DNA from: Citrus sinensis
Lineage: Eukaryota > Streptophyta > Magnoliopsida > Sapindales > Rutaceae
NCBI RefSeq assembly: GCF_022201045.2
Contig: NC_068561.1
Location: 16,680,501 to 16,744,500 of the forward strand
Reading direction: 5' to 3'
Length of the DNA: 64,000 nucleotides
Of this stretch, positions 49,421 through 61,146 are shown piece by piece. The notes beneath the pieces are model-generated. The model saw only the letters and a list, made by a program, of their open reading frames with translations, searched no databases and was not told the origin of the DNA. The position numbers and the translations under genes were made by a program. Each line of letters starts with the position of its first letter. Position 1 is the stretch's first letter.

Positions 49421-52400
49421 ATGGCGAAATCAGAATCACCGGATATTGAAGTAGGCAAGATGTATTTTCGTTATGCTGATCACTTTCCTAGTCGAATTTC
49501 AAGCATGTGTATGTTATCTTCGGTCGTAAAAGCCATCGAGGAAAAATTAACAAAGCGGCAGTTGACTATGTTCAAAAATGATATATTTGGGCATTTTTTG
49601 GAGTGTCGAAGTTTTCCATTTAGTGGGGTAATTTTGCACAATCTTTTACTGCGGCAATTGGCCCATGAAGAAGATAGCCGTGAGGATCAATTATGGTTTC
49701 AAATTAGTAAGCATTTGATTCGCTTGTCAATTGTCGAATGGTGCTTGGTTACTGGACTTTCATTTGGTGTTGATACCAATCAAGAAAATGATGAAATGGA
49801 GCAGAGGCTACGGAATACGTATTTTGGTGGGGTGTATCGTAAGATTAATGTGAAGCAATTCGATGCAGTATTTAAGGAGTTGAAATTCGAGGAAATGGAC
49901 GATATGGACGCATTAAAGATTGCGCTGTTTTATTTTGCGGACAGAGTACTAAATGCAAGAAAAAATCACTGTCAAATTAATTTCGATTGGCTTGACCAAG
50001 TTGATGATATCCAGTACTTCCGAAAGCATCCATGGGGTTTATTGTCGTGGGAAATGATTTACGAGAGTCTTGACAATGCACTGTTCCAGAAAGACGAGAA
50101 ATTTAAGAAGACTCGGTTGAAAAATCCAGATCATAATATTGAAAAATACAATCTTTACGGCTTTACGTATGGGGTTCAGGTGCTTTTTTTTTTGTTTATT
50201 AATAAGTTTTATAGTATTAAATATTTGATAGTTGTTTTATTTGATTTTTCACTTTGGTTGTTGTAGGCTTGGATTTACGAAGCAATCGGAGGGTTGCCAT
50301 CAACATGGGTCGTCAAAACGAAGAATAAGATTCCCCGCATTCTGCAATAGAAGCCCATGGCGTCTTCGAGAATCAACTATACGGAGGTTTATTCGTTCTT
50401 CAACGACGAATCTCGTTTTGTAAGTAATATGTATTACTTATTTTTTTAACTTTACTAAATTTAAGAAATGTATACTTACTTAAAATTTTCAATTGAATTT
50501 ATGGCAGGGGGACGTTTTACAAACTCTTGAGCCAAATTCAAAGGAGAGTAGCAGAAAATATTGGCTCTCTGTGAAGGATTACTTGCCAAGCATTCCAGAC
50601 TGGGTTCATAAGGTCGGTATACTCTAAGTACTAAAAATTTGTTAATCGAAATTTTTGACTTTTCATTTACTAATTTTAAATGATACTTTATACAGCACCA
50701 ACCCTCAATCAACACGATGCCGTCGGTTACAAGGCAATCAGACGAGCATGACGATCATGACGACATACCAAACCCAATACCAGAGCAGCGTCATGACACT
50801 TTTGAGGATGAGGTGGGTCATGACACTTTTGAGGATGAGGTGGCTGTTGATGACCACCAGCAGCAAACAGACAACTCTGATGACGCACAGGATTCTGAGG
50901 TTATAAATAATATATGATATTTTTCTGAATATAAATGATTATTTTTTTATTGTTATTCTAAATTTATTTTTTCCTTTTGTAATAGTCGAGGACAAAGCAG
51001 TTTAATGATTACGTACGACGACGGCTAGATAAGATTGATCGTAACGTGTATGAAATAAAGTCAGAATTAAAAGATTTTAAAGAAACCGTTGTTGGCTTCA
51101 TCGACACATTTTCTAAGCGTCCAAATAAGGATTCTCCCACTGCACGCTCGTATGCGGTAAGCTAATTTAAATTTAATAATTATGTTCGTTTAACTTTTAA
51201 TTTGATAGTTATTTAATATGTTCTTTTTGGCGAATGTACAGGCCCCGGATGACTATGGAGTGTATACTGACGTGGGCAATGAAAATTTGTCTACGCCCAC
51301 GTCATTGTATAGTTTCTACGGGGATGTTAGTGGGGAGAGCGTGCAGGTGTTCACAGAGGTGCCTCCGGGCGTTAGTAAGTTCGGCCGCGCGTACATACCG
51401 TCGTATGTTTATAACAGTCCTTACATGATTCCTCCGGTCAGGCGAGGACAGAACGTCCGGCCTTTACCGCGACCCCAAATCATGGACTATACGATTAACA
51501 TGAGTACGAGTGTGGATGTAAATCCACTGAGAGGATTGGAGGACTCTAGTCTGTTTGTTGAGTTTGATCGATGGTTCACTGGTGATAGCAGAGTCCGCCG
51601 GAGAGTCCAGCACCCGCGGTCATTCTTTCAAATAATTTTGAATATATCTTAGATGGGATGGCTAGGCGATGAGGTATTTATATTTTTCTCGTGGTGTATT
51701 CTGTTGTGGATTTGTGTATAACATTTATTTTTTAAATCGTAATATTTTTGTTTCTATACAACATATTCACGAGTATCTCCGCTTGATTAGCGAGAAACAA
51801 CGGCAGTATCCAAATGCCTTACTCCAACGTGTCACACATACTGACACATTTTTTTGGGTAATGTGCCGACAAAACTTATAAATACTATTTAATTTGATTT
51901 ATAATTATTGCCTTTAAGTGTTTTTCATTTATGCATTTTTTGGTTATCTATGTACTATGTGTTCTTGAATCAGTTATGGAACAACGGGGATTGTGCGGTC
52001 GATTCATTAGTATTCGACGACCGCTTGAATAGTTATCTTTGTGGGCGACAGCACACAATGTCCAAATCAATGACAGATGTCGATATGATATGTATTTTAT
52101 TACATTTCACATGCTCTATAATGAAAATATTCGAGTTGTTGCTTTTTCTTTGTTGTATTTCAATTGCATATATAACGAACATATTTTTTAATTTTTATAT
52201 GCAGTTACTTATCCCTGTTAACTTGGACGGCGCGCATTGGGTACTAGCACAAGTTGGCTTTCGGAAAAATAAAGTTTGGATTTATGACTCATTACTCACA
52301 TTTTGCGACGACAAAAGGTACAAGTTGAAATTCAAGCTACTTGAAGTTATATTCCCTCGATGGTTGGAATATGTTGGCTTCTACAATATCCAACCTGAGT

Positions 52401-52603
52401 TGCGGAGTAAAGACCCGTGGAAAGTTATCGCAGTTAAGAGCGCGCCGCAACAAGAAAGAGGCACTGGCGATTGCGGTGTTTTTGTATTGATGGTTACGAT
52501 GTATTTAATATTCGGGCTTAGATTGGAGTTTAACGCTAGTCATGTCGTGTACTTTAAAAAGAAGATTGTCGTTGATATATTTAATGATGATATTATATTG
52601 TAG
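49421..52603 (+). pseudogene. DUF1985 plus Ulp1 (C48) protease gene of the Mutator-like element
   Basis: Exon 1 (49421-50179) encodes a DUF1985-type domain, including the LIRLSIVEWCLVTGLSFG segment. Further exons fit at 50267 to about 50419, 50508-50612, about 50697-50900, 50986-51157, 51242 onward, about 51975-52090 and 52205-52603. The last exons encode the Ulp1 peptidase fold with DGAHW (catalytic His), WIYDS (Asp) and QERGTGDCGVF (Gln and Cys), so the active site is complete. An in-frame TAG at 50348-50350 interrupts exon 2 where W is expected (after RILQ). An acidic linker holds a duplicated HDTFEDEVG-like unit. C48 enzymes cleave SUMO; why Mutator elements carry them is unresolved. Middle exon borders are approximate. 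Confidence 0.8.
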
Positions 52604-52815
52604 ACCTATGTAGTAATTTTAATGTTGAAATTTGATTTTTTTTTAATTTGCGCAGTTAAGTTTATATAATTTTAATGCCTCACATTTTGAACTTTAAAAT
52701 AAAATAAAGTTTTATGAAATATAAGTGTATAATACACAAAAAATAATAACAGTTTTAACCAACGAAACACAAAAACAATAATAGTTTTAACCAACGAATA
52801 ACACACAAAATACAA

Positions 52816-55452
52816 CTAACTTCGAGTCGACGCAATAGGATTCTTACATCGCTTACGATTATGGCCTAGTTCATGACACCAGCCGCATCTTACAGTCCGC
52901 CGGTCAACGTCCTCGCCAGCCGAGGGTATTCTGAGCTCTTTACGACGGGCAATTGGTGGTGCCTCAACTGGTGGGTATACTTGCATCTCCTAAATTTCAT
53001 CTGGAACTTCCCAATTAGCCACATCACCAACTGGCTCCACTGGTTGTGCATAAGCCATCGCCAACGATTCTGTAGTGTAAAAGTCCGAGCAAAGGTTAAT
53101 AAAATCCACCCGGTGTGTTAGACACGCCGCAATTGCATGAGCACACACAAGTTGATCAAGCTGAAACACTCAGCAGGAGCAAGTTCTCTTTTGCAAGTCA
53201 ACCAACCCTTTCTTAAGCCCACCGCCTATAACTTGAAAGCGATGCGGAGACACCGGCCGAACTATCATTCTTTTAGCTATAGTTCTCCTCTCAGTGACTA
53301 TTTCATCCACCCATGTTATTAGCCGAGTAATCATTGATTCAGCCACAATTTTTCTATCATAAAACCATTGCTGCAATGTTTTCCTAAAGTGATCAACAAG
53401 ATGAGTAATAGGAAATTTTCGAGGTTCCCTTATGAAAACATTAACACTCTCCACGATGTCGGTGGTAAGAATGCTGTACCTCCTACCTTCAAACTGAGAC
53501 CTTGCCCAATTACACGTACCGACATTATTTTCTAGGTAATCAGCCGCACCCGAGTGGATCATCCACAACCCTTCAAGTTGTCTCTTAAATTCCTCGTGGG
53601 CATATGCTTTTGCTGCATTAATAAAGGTAGGCTCAAATTCATCCCAAAGAGCTTTGGACATTCTAAATTGTGACTTAATGTTACCTTTGACGTGGTAAAA
53701 ACAAACGCCATGAGTTGTATTGTGAAATACTTTAAGAACGGCTCTCCTTATGGCAATGCATCGATCAGAGATAATTACCAACTCAGGTCTATCACCAATC
53801 ACTCCGTGTAACTTCATCATAAACTATTCCCAAGCATTATTGTTTTCTGAATCCATGATCCCAATGGCTAACGGATACAATTGATTGTTACCATCAAGAC
53901 ATGTTGCCACGAACATGCTTCCACGATATAGTCCCTTCAGATGAGTACCATCTACAACAATGACAGGCCGAATGTACTGCATAAATCCCTTGATGGAAGA
54001 TCCGAGTGCTACAAAATAGTACAAGAAATTATCATCTCTATCCTGCTCGAGGTGAGTGACTGTACCCTCATTCGCTGTAGTTAGTACGTGAGAGTATTTA
54101 GGGAGCAAGTTGTATGACTCTGCAGGGTTGCCGCGAACTATTTCAAGACCAACTTCTCTCGCCCTATATGCCTGCTGGTATGTTAACTGAACACCGTATT
54201 CTTGTTGCATATCTGCTCTTATGTCATTGGGAGTATAAATCCTCTTATCTTGAATATATTTTTCTGCGATAATATGACCGACAACCCGGCTCCTTACTTG
54301 ATGACGTCCATCAACCAATACCTCATTATGACAAGTGTGTACATTATCAATTCTCTTCACTACCCAAGGAACATTTTGCTCGTTCGAACTTCTAATTGCT
54401 CGAATACGCCATTTACATTATTCTGAACAACAGTGAGCCTCGAAACGTGTCGTAGTAGACCGTGCAATCTTGAAATCAAACATATCTCTAAAGGCCACCT
54501 TGCGTAGTTGTAATGTAAGCTCATTCTTCTCAGCAAATAGCTTACCCACGCTGATATCATCTGAGTCACAACTGCTAACAAAACTTGGAGCAACCATGTT
54601 CGAAGGCAAAATTGGAGCAAGACTTGTAAGGGGGTCAATTCTCCTTCTCGATCAAACCATAGCAGGAATAGGTCTATTGCCTCTGTTATTCACATGAGTA
54701 TTGTCTTCACACTCATCCTCATGCTGAAACGACGGAACATTTGAAGGACCGGCTCCTCCATCATCACCATCATTATTGAAACGAGTGCCCCGCCTTGTAT
54801 TATTAGAAGGTTCTGCACAAACATTATCACCCTCTGTCTCATTATGAAAATCATCATTGTCCCGAAAATCATTGTTGTGATACGGAGAATATCGTTGCTC
54901 CAACGACGTTGTTATTGGAAATATTGTTGCTCCAACATCCTGTAACGTAACGCCATTATCATCATCGTTGTCATAATTGTCGTGGATTGGAGAGTAATAT
55001 TGCTGCAACGATATTGTCCTTGGCAACACCTCTTCATCATTATCGGGACCAGACATATTTGCTCTAAACAAAGTTTCTGTATCGACATGTGGCTCAATAC
55101 CTTCGCTCGGAACTCGAGGTGATGTGGTCACGAATATAGGAATGCATCCAAAATTAGCTACGTCAGATGCCATATGCAACACAACCCTCACCATTTCATC
55201 GTCACATATATCCATGGGCATTGTACATATACAATATAATGTGTTACTAGACCTCAAAGTTGTCTTCATTGTGATACTATAGTCATTAGGGTTTATTTGT
55301 AACACCTCGTATACTCTTGCCAATAACTGATCAAATAGATAATTTTTTCCAACCAAAAAAGCTCGATTTTTACCATTCACGTACTCCATACGGCCATTCT
55401 CTAATGTCTCTCACCAACCATCGTAACACAATTCAAGTACAACTGAATCCAT
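52816..55452 (-). pseudogene. MuDR-type transposase with nonsense codons only
   Basis: From ATG at 55452 (MDSVVLELCYDGW) to TAG at 52818-52816 one uninterrupted 879-codon phase holds, on the minus strand, with no frameshift. In order it contains an N-terminal PB1-like domain, an acidic linker with repeated YSPIHDN/YSPYHNN phrases, the MuDR DNA-binding domain (SVGKLFAEKNELTLQLRKVA ... CKWRIRAIR), the MULE transposase core (VVDGTHLKGLYRGSMFVATC with the first catalytic Asp; ISDRCIAIRRAV with the second), a SWIM zinc finger (CSC ... CAHA) and a CCHC knuckle (CGWCHELGHNRKRC). Six in-frame stops occur, at about 55413, 54654-54652, 54420-54418, 53823-53821, 53172-53170 and 52992-52990. Most are one C-to-T or G-to-A change from the expected codon. 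The product is therefore not expected to be full length. Confidence 0.88.
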
Positions 55453-55527
55453 TAAGCCTGAAATTATAAAAAAAATTTATTTGAGTCCTATTAAAATAAT
55501 ACAGTTTTAATGAATCTCCAAGTGGGT

Positions 55528-55639
55528 GCGACAGGCAACCTGTCGCCCGAAGCTTGGTGCGACAGGCACCTGTCGCACCTTTCTTGGTGCGATAGGTTGC
55601 CTGTCGCACCAAGTTTTGCTGCGACAGGCAGCCTGTCGC
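55528..55639. repeat. Array of four near-perfect 18-19 bp palindromes
   Basis: GCGACAGGCAACCTGTCGC (55528-55546), GCGACAGGCACCTGTCGC (55559-55576), GCGATAGGTTGCCTGTCGC (55589-55607) and GCGACAGGCAGCCTGTCGC (55621-55639) are spaced 12-13 bases apart. The array lies 76 bases upstream of the transposase ATG, inside the right subterminal region. A half-site (TTGCTGTCGCACC) lies in the left subterminal region near 49325. The regular spacing of about 31 bases centre to centre (three helical turns) suggests a protein-binding array, possibly for the transposase. Confidence 0.9.
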
Positions 55640-56289
55640 TAGATTTAGATTCACCCGACTCAGTTCAGTAAGTTCAGAAAATAATTTATACCACTAAGTG
55701 ACGTCGATTTGTGTTGGATCTGGATAGATTATGATCGGATATCACTTTTACCGTTGTCTTTTGCGGTCGCCGTTGGCTGATGATTCAAGAGTGAAAAGCT
55801 GCTTTTGGTTTGGCGATATGGGAGAAACAATGTTGGTTTTGTTCTGTAAAGAAGGGTAATTTGGGAAAAAAGGCTTGTGTTTGGCTAATGTTGATAGAAA
55901 AAAGTTGAGAGGGTTAATTACGAAAATAATAAAATATTAATGGTTATTTTCGTAAATTTCCCAAAAATCTCGAGGCTGCGGTCGTTCGACCCCTTGATAT
56001 TGTTATTTGTTTATATATCATATTCTTAAAAAAACGCAAGACTGCGGTCGTTTGATGCTGGGCAAATAAAGGAAATTTTAACCATAAAATGGCTAAAGAA
56101 TGAAACAAAATTTCATCACGCGCTCAAATAAAGGCAAACAATAGACACCATCATTGTTATGGTGGGTCAATATTAGTATTAGATTTTTTTTTTAATTATA
56201 TGATTGCTGGCTTTTCGACAATTATACCTTGAAAGGTTGTAATAGAGAAGTGCTGTTTTTTTTACTAAAATTAATTAAAAATTTCATAA

Positions 56290-57026
56290 TTAAGGGTGTT
56301 TAGAATCCAATCCGATCTGTTCAATCTATCTGATCCTCAGAAATCCGATCTGTGGATTGGTTGATTAGATTTGATTGAAAATTTAAAAATCTACAGTCGG
56401 TGGATTTGATATGAATTTACTTATGTGAATCCGCAAAAATCTGTGAATCCATGAAAAAATAAAAAATATTTATTTAATAAAAAAATTAAACTTGTAAATA
56501 TGGCATTATACTTACTAATAAATAAATTAGTTAAAATATAGTTACATTAACACTATATTATGTCTTATATGATAATAATATAAAATAAAAATAATTAAAT
56601 AAATATATATAGCTTCCTAAGCAGTTAATTTTCATGTACTGATCTAAGCAAATGAGATTGTTTTTGGTATTTTATATTTTGAAGATTTAAATGTATTTTC
56701 TAACTTTATTTAAATAATTAATTTATTTAAATCTTATTTAATTTTAAATTTGATTGGTAGTAAAATTATTTTTATATTAATTTTTTTATATAGTCAGTTC
56801 TTAGATAGGACATGATTAAAAAATTTTAATCAGTAAACCAATTTGTAAAAGTGATAGATTGAATATAGATTGAGTAAAATTCACATCCAATCCATAAACG
56901 CATAGATTAAATTTGAATTAAATTTCACCAATTTATAAATTAAATTAAATTAAAAATTTATAATTCATAAAATTATAGATCGCGTATAAATTGATGTCCA
57001 ATCTACAAATTCCTTAACACCCTCGA
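56290..57026. mobile_element. Degenerate hAT-like MITE
   Basis: The tips TAAGGGTGTTTAGAATCC and, read inwards from the right, TCGAGGGTGTTAAGGAAT are imperfect inverted repeats. Subterminal repeats of AATCCGATC on the left and ATCCAATCC on the right match the usual hAT arrangement. No matching 8-bp duplication was found. The body is AT-rich without coding capacity. Confidence 0.45.
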
Positions 57027-58019
57027 AGGAGTCATGGATGTTTCTCCGATGGCTCATTGGAACAAATATTTAAAGTTAAGTTGGTCAATTTCTGACACCA
57101 TCAACTAATAAAACTATAAAAGAGTCATCAGGCGGCCCGAGTGAAAAGCAAAGAGAACAAAGATTCCATGACAGGGACGGTGAAAAGACTCATCCCCTCT
57201 ACCAAAAGAAGCACAATCGCACAAGTAAATAATTTTAGGTAAAGAAAAGGAGAATGAGGAAAACAAGTGGAAGACGCCAACCTTATTTTTTATGTACACA
57301 ACTTTTATGTGTGGGGGCAAATCAAGATTGCAAACGAGCGGCGCCCTTCACTTCCTCCTTCACAACCTGTGAACTCTACATCATCACCACACTGACCTGC
57401 CTTTTAAGACAATACCAGAGATCCATCGTATTTATAATTATTTAAGATGATTTATTAGTTAGCACTAAAAATATAAAAACAGTAAAGCACACCAATTTGC
57501 TTGCAACTGAGTGAAAAAAAAAAAAAAAAAAACTAAAAATGGCATATTGCAACATAAACAGAAAAATCACAAAAGAAAGCGCCCACGGACGCTGCACAAA
57601 TTTCTTGACTTCAACAATGCAAACCGAACGCCAGTGCAACACGAATGGATACCTCACGCTCCACGTAATAAAATATTTTCCCAGCACCAACGATTCGCGT
57701 ACCCAAAATTTGCGTGGCCCCCAATCAAGCACATCCCCACCGTCCGTGGGCACAGCTAAAATACATGCAAGCAATAAAAAAAAAACAAAAAAAAAAAAAA
57801 ACAGAGCAATTGTTACTTTAAAAATAATAATAATAATTGGGAGCAACCGGTTTTTGCCACCGGTTGCCCGAATTAAATAATAGTAAATATAATAATATTC
57901 AAATATAATAAATAAAGTAATTATTATTTTAATATTAAAGGACACAACAATAAAAAATTATTTTTATAATAATAAAAATCGAGTTTCAAGTTTAATGATC
58001 CTGATAACTAGTTCTTGGT

Positions 58020-58430
58020 CATGATTTCATATTTATTAGTCATTAATTAGATGATTTTCATGGTTGCAAGTTAATAATCTCATGTTTCATGTTTATTGCA
58101 CCAAGTTTCAAGTTCCTTTGATTTCAAGTTTAATAGTTTATGTATCAAACTAATGGTCATGGTTTTATGTTTATTGGTCTATTAATTAGATGATTTTAAT
58201 GGTTGTAAGTTAATGATCTCAGATTTCATATTTATTGCACTACGTTTTAAATTCCTTTGATTTCAAATTTAATAGTGTAGGTATCGAGTTAGTGATTCTG
58301 ATTTCATATTTATTAGTCTATGATAATAAGTTAATGATCTCAAATTTCATATTCATTATCCGAAATTTCAAATTCCTTTTATTTCAATTTTAATGGTTAC
58401 ACTTTCGTATTTATTGGTCAACTAAACAAT
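58020..58430. repeat. Three degenerate 138-bp tandem units upstream of PDX1
   Basis: CATGATTTCATATTTATTAG (58020), CATGGTTTTATGTTTATTGG (58158) and a third, shorter copy near 58296 begin units that share GATGATTTTNATGGTTGNAA and CCTTTGATTTCAA blocks. The array ends about 300 bases upstream of the PDX1 start codon. Confidence 0.85.
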
Positions 58431-58731
58431 TCTATAGGTTTCAGGTTTTATAATTTTTTATTATTATTTATTATTTAAATTCATCTCAACCGGTGGATTC
58501 AAACACACTCAACTGATTCGTTTTGGAAAATCGAAAAACTAAAATCAAATCAGACCCCACCCAACGTGACCAATGTTCGTCACTCATATCATCAACTCCA
58601 AAACCAAACCATTCACCGTACCTCCCCCTATTTAATGATTAATCCCCTCGCCACATATTCCCTCACCCTCGCCGCCTTACAAATTAACATCTCTTCCTTC
58701 GCAACACTTTTTCCTTCTCGCTGTCGGCGTA

Positions 58732-59664
58732 ATGGCAGGTACCGGAGTGGTGGCGGTCTACGGTAATGACGGCGCTATAACGGAGACTAAAAAATCTCCA
58801 TTCTCCGTTAAAGTCGGTCTAGCTCAGATGCTTCGAGGCGGCGTTATAATGGACGTCGTTACTCCCGAGCAAGCGCGAGTCGCGGAAGAGGCTGGTGCGT
58901 GCGCCGTCATGGCTCTTGAGCGCGTCCCCGCCGATATCCGCTCGCAAGGCGGCGTGGCTCGCATGTCTGACCCGCAACTTATCAAGGAAATCAAACAGTC
59001 CGTCACCATCCCCGTCATGGCCAAGGCTCGTATTGGTCACTTCGTCGAAGCTCAAATTCTCGAAGCTATTGGGATCGATTACGTCGACGAGAGCGAAGTC
59101 TTGACTCCCGCCGACGAAGAGAATCACATCAACAAGCACAACTTTCGTATCCCCTTCGTATGCGGCTGCCGGAACTTGGGGGAAGCTTTGAGGAGGATTC
59201 GCGAAGGCGCGGCGATGATAAGAACGAAGGGCGAGGCCGGAACGGGGAATATTATCGAAGCGGTGAGGCACGTGCGGTCTGTGATGGGGGATATTAGGGT
59301 TCTGAGGAACATGGACGATGACGAGGTGTTCACTTTCGCAAAGAAGATAGCGGCGCCGTACGACTTGGTGATGCAGACGAAGCAGCTGGGGCGGTTGCCG
59401 GTGGTGCACTTCGCAGCGGGAGGAGTGGCGACGCCGGCGGATGCAGCGATGATGATGCAACTTGGATGCGACGGAGTGTTTGTCGGGTCGGGCGTGTTTA
59501 AGAGCGGGGACCCGGTGAAGCGGGCCCAGGCAATTGTACGGGCGGTGACTCATTACAGTGACCCGGAGGTGTTGGCGGAGGTGAGCTGCGGGTTGGGCGA
59601 GGCCATGGTGGGTCTTAATTTGAGTGACCACAAGGTTGAGAGGTTCGCTAGTCGCTCCGAATAA
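58732..59664 (+). CDS. PDX1: Pyridoxal 5'-phosphate synthase subunit PDX1
   Basis: A single intron-less frame of 310 residues. PDX1 (bacterial PdxS) condenses ribose 5-phosphate, glyceraldehyde 3-phosphate and ammonia to pyridoxal 5'-phosphate in the cytosol as a dodecamer with the glutaminase PDX2. Both catalytic lysines are present at the plant numbering: K98 in VMAKARIGH and K166 in [11 protein letters not shown]. The phosphate-binding glycines ([22 protein letters not shown]) and the family opening [16 protein letters not shown] are intact. Length and absence of introns match Arabidopsis PDX1.1/PDX1.3. The frame is GC-rich against the spacer, which creates a long antisense open frame that is not a gene. 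Remembered synteny favours PDX1.3 (At5g01410). Confidence 0.98.
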   Translation: MAGTGVVAVYGNDGAITETKKSPFSVKVGLAQMLRGGVIMDVVTPEQARVAEEAGACAVMALERVPADIRSQGGVARMSDPQLIKEIKQSVTIPVMAKARIGHFVEAQILEAIGIDYVDESEVLTPADEENHINKHNFRIPFVCGCRNLGEALRRIREGAAMIRTKGEAGTGNIIEAVRHVRSVMGDIRVLRNMDDDEVFTFAKKIAAPYDLVMQTKQLGRLPVVHFAAGGVATPADAAMMMQLGCDGVFVGSGVFKSGDPVKRAQAIVRAVTHYSDPEVLAEVSCGLGEAMVGLNLSDHKVERFASRSE

Positions 59665-61146
59665 ATGAAAGAGATGAGGTCCCGAAGCCCTTTATTAATC
59701 ATTATCTGTAAGCTTTTTCCTTTTTCTTTAAATCTTATGTAGTAAGCGGGATTCAAACTTCAAACCGCAGTAGTTGTCGTAATGTTTTCTTTGGGTGTTA
59801 GTTCAATTTACACAACTTGTCAATTGAAAACTCTGTTCTTCTTTACCAATATGAATATTTTACGCTCGGAATGTTTGTTGCGGAGGTTGATGATATGCCT
59901 GGCTTTTTTTCAATAATGAAAATATATGCAGCAAGGATCTTTTTTTTTTTTTTTTTAAATATGATCTAAAGACCATGATGTATCTCATGCTATGTGTTTG
60001 CTTTATGCCGTTGATTCATTGACTGGGAGTTATGACTAAATTTTCTGCAGTTCGAACTTTTTGGTAATTGTCGCATCTGCAATGTAGGCAGCAGTATTAA
60101 GATTTGCATGGTCAGTGTTGGTCGATTGTTTAATAATGCAGATGTGTAACAATGTTCTTTCAAAGGGATGCTGTTGTATTAAGTTGTTTGTCCATTCTTT
60201 TTCTGTTCCCGTGTATGCAATATCCTTTTCCTATGTCTATAGTGCGACTGAGTAATGTAATGCTACTGCTCCTTATACTTTTGCTGTTCATTTCAACATT
60301 TCTTTCTATATCTTTGCCCTTTGTTTGAATTGGTTGTTGGTATATTATGTTCTCCAAAGTTAAAAGACAGATTACTGGTGGACAGATTTTTCAGTGTGGG
60401 ATTCGTGGTGGGGGAGCTCATTTGAAGTTTGAAGAAATCTTCGAGTTGTCGCATTGTTGCAGGATCAGCCCTTTTCCACAAATATTTGTATAATGCTTGT
60501 TTGTGTTTACAGTTTAGTTTAAATCCAATGTGATGCAAATAGACTAATTGGCGTTTAATAATTCTGTTAACCGTTTGTCATGAACATTAAGAATTAACGC
60601 CTGTTGTATTGTAGCACTATTCCCAAATAGTGTTACATCAATTGAACTCTTAAAAGAGCTATTCTCTTGAAGAAAATATTAGATATTAGCCCAAGTAGCC
60701 ATGCTGTTTGGTTGGTGTCATTTTACTGCAAGTAGCAATCCTTTTTTTTTTTTTTTAATTCAATTAATGCCTGATTCTCCTATTGGCTGGTGAAATGAAA
60801 CTTATTCGGAGCATTGTCGAAGAGAATTATTTCCTAGTTTCATATACAGGATAAGCACGCATTCTTTCTATTACAATCAGATCAGGGAATTCAGATTTAA
60901 TAGATGCAGGGTAGTGCCTTACAGATCTAACTTGGTAGCTGAAATTTTGGCTTTAAATGAGCATCATGATCTCTAGTGAAAATAAAACAGATACAATGGC
61001 CAAGTGCTGCCTTCTCATACCGCAAATGTCCACCATATGAAAAGCTTAACGAGCCCTTACGATCAAAATCGCTATTGCTCTGCCAAGCAACATCAATGAT
61101 AGGAAAAGCCGACCGAAAGGCGCTCGCTCTAAGCATCATTTCCTGG
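59665..61146. other. 3' flank of PDX1 and spacer
   Basis: About 1.5 kb with T-runs near 59941 and 60742 and no supported coding region. It includes the 3' untranslated regions of PDX1 (left) and of the rhodanese gene (right), which converge. Confidence 0.55.

Larger units (their letters stand above)
48854..55962. mobile_element. Mutator-like element carrying a Ulp1 protease gene (KI-MULE/Kaonashi type)
   Basis: The left tip GGGAAATTTACAGTAATAAC and the right tip, read inwards, GGGAAATTTACGAAAATAAC are inverted repeats. The similarity runs about 100 bases inwards and includes CTATCAACATTAGCCA. A perfect 9-bp duplication AAAAATCTC flanks the element (48845-48853 and 55963-55971). Inside are a DUF1985/Ulp1 (peptidase C48) gene on the plus strand (49421-52603) and a MuDR-type transposase on the minus strand (55452-52816); the two converge. 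Subterminal DNA holds a GC run and GCGACAG palindromes. Mutator elements bearing Ulp1-like proteases are a known plant group. This copy has nonsense codons in both genes, so it is probably not autonomous, but the intact ends and duplication suggest a young insertion. Confidence 0.95.
55972..58731. other. Spacer between the Mutator-like element and PDX1
   Basis: It contains a degenerate hAT-like element (56290-57026), short unrecognised frames around 57540-57880, a stem-loop at about 57842-57870 and a 138-bp tandem repeat (58020-58430). The PDX1 promoter should lie in the last 250 bases. No further gene is supported. Confidence 0.5.

Noticed and set aside
57842-57870. GCAACCGGT/ACCGGTTGC stem-loop
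   Set aside because: A single short hairpin without a run of T or gene context; probably incidental.
57442-57945. 167-residue hydrophobic minus-strand frame
   Set aside because: It derives from A/T-rich simple sequence, has poly-Phe and poly-Ile runs and no recognisable domain.
58819-59631. 270-residue antisense open frame over PDX1
   Set aside because: It mirrors the GC-rich codon usage of PDX1, has no domain and is rich in His/Arg repeats typical of antisense reading.
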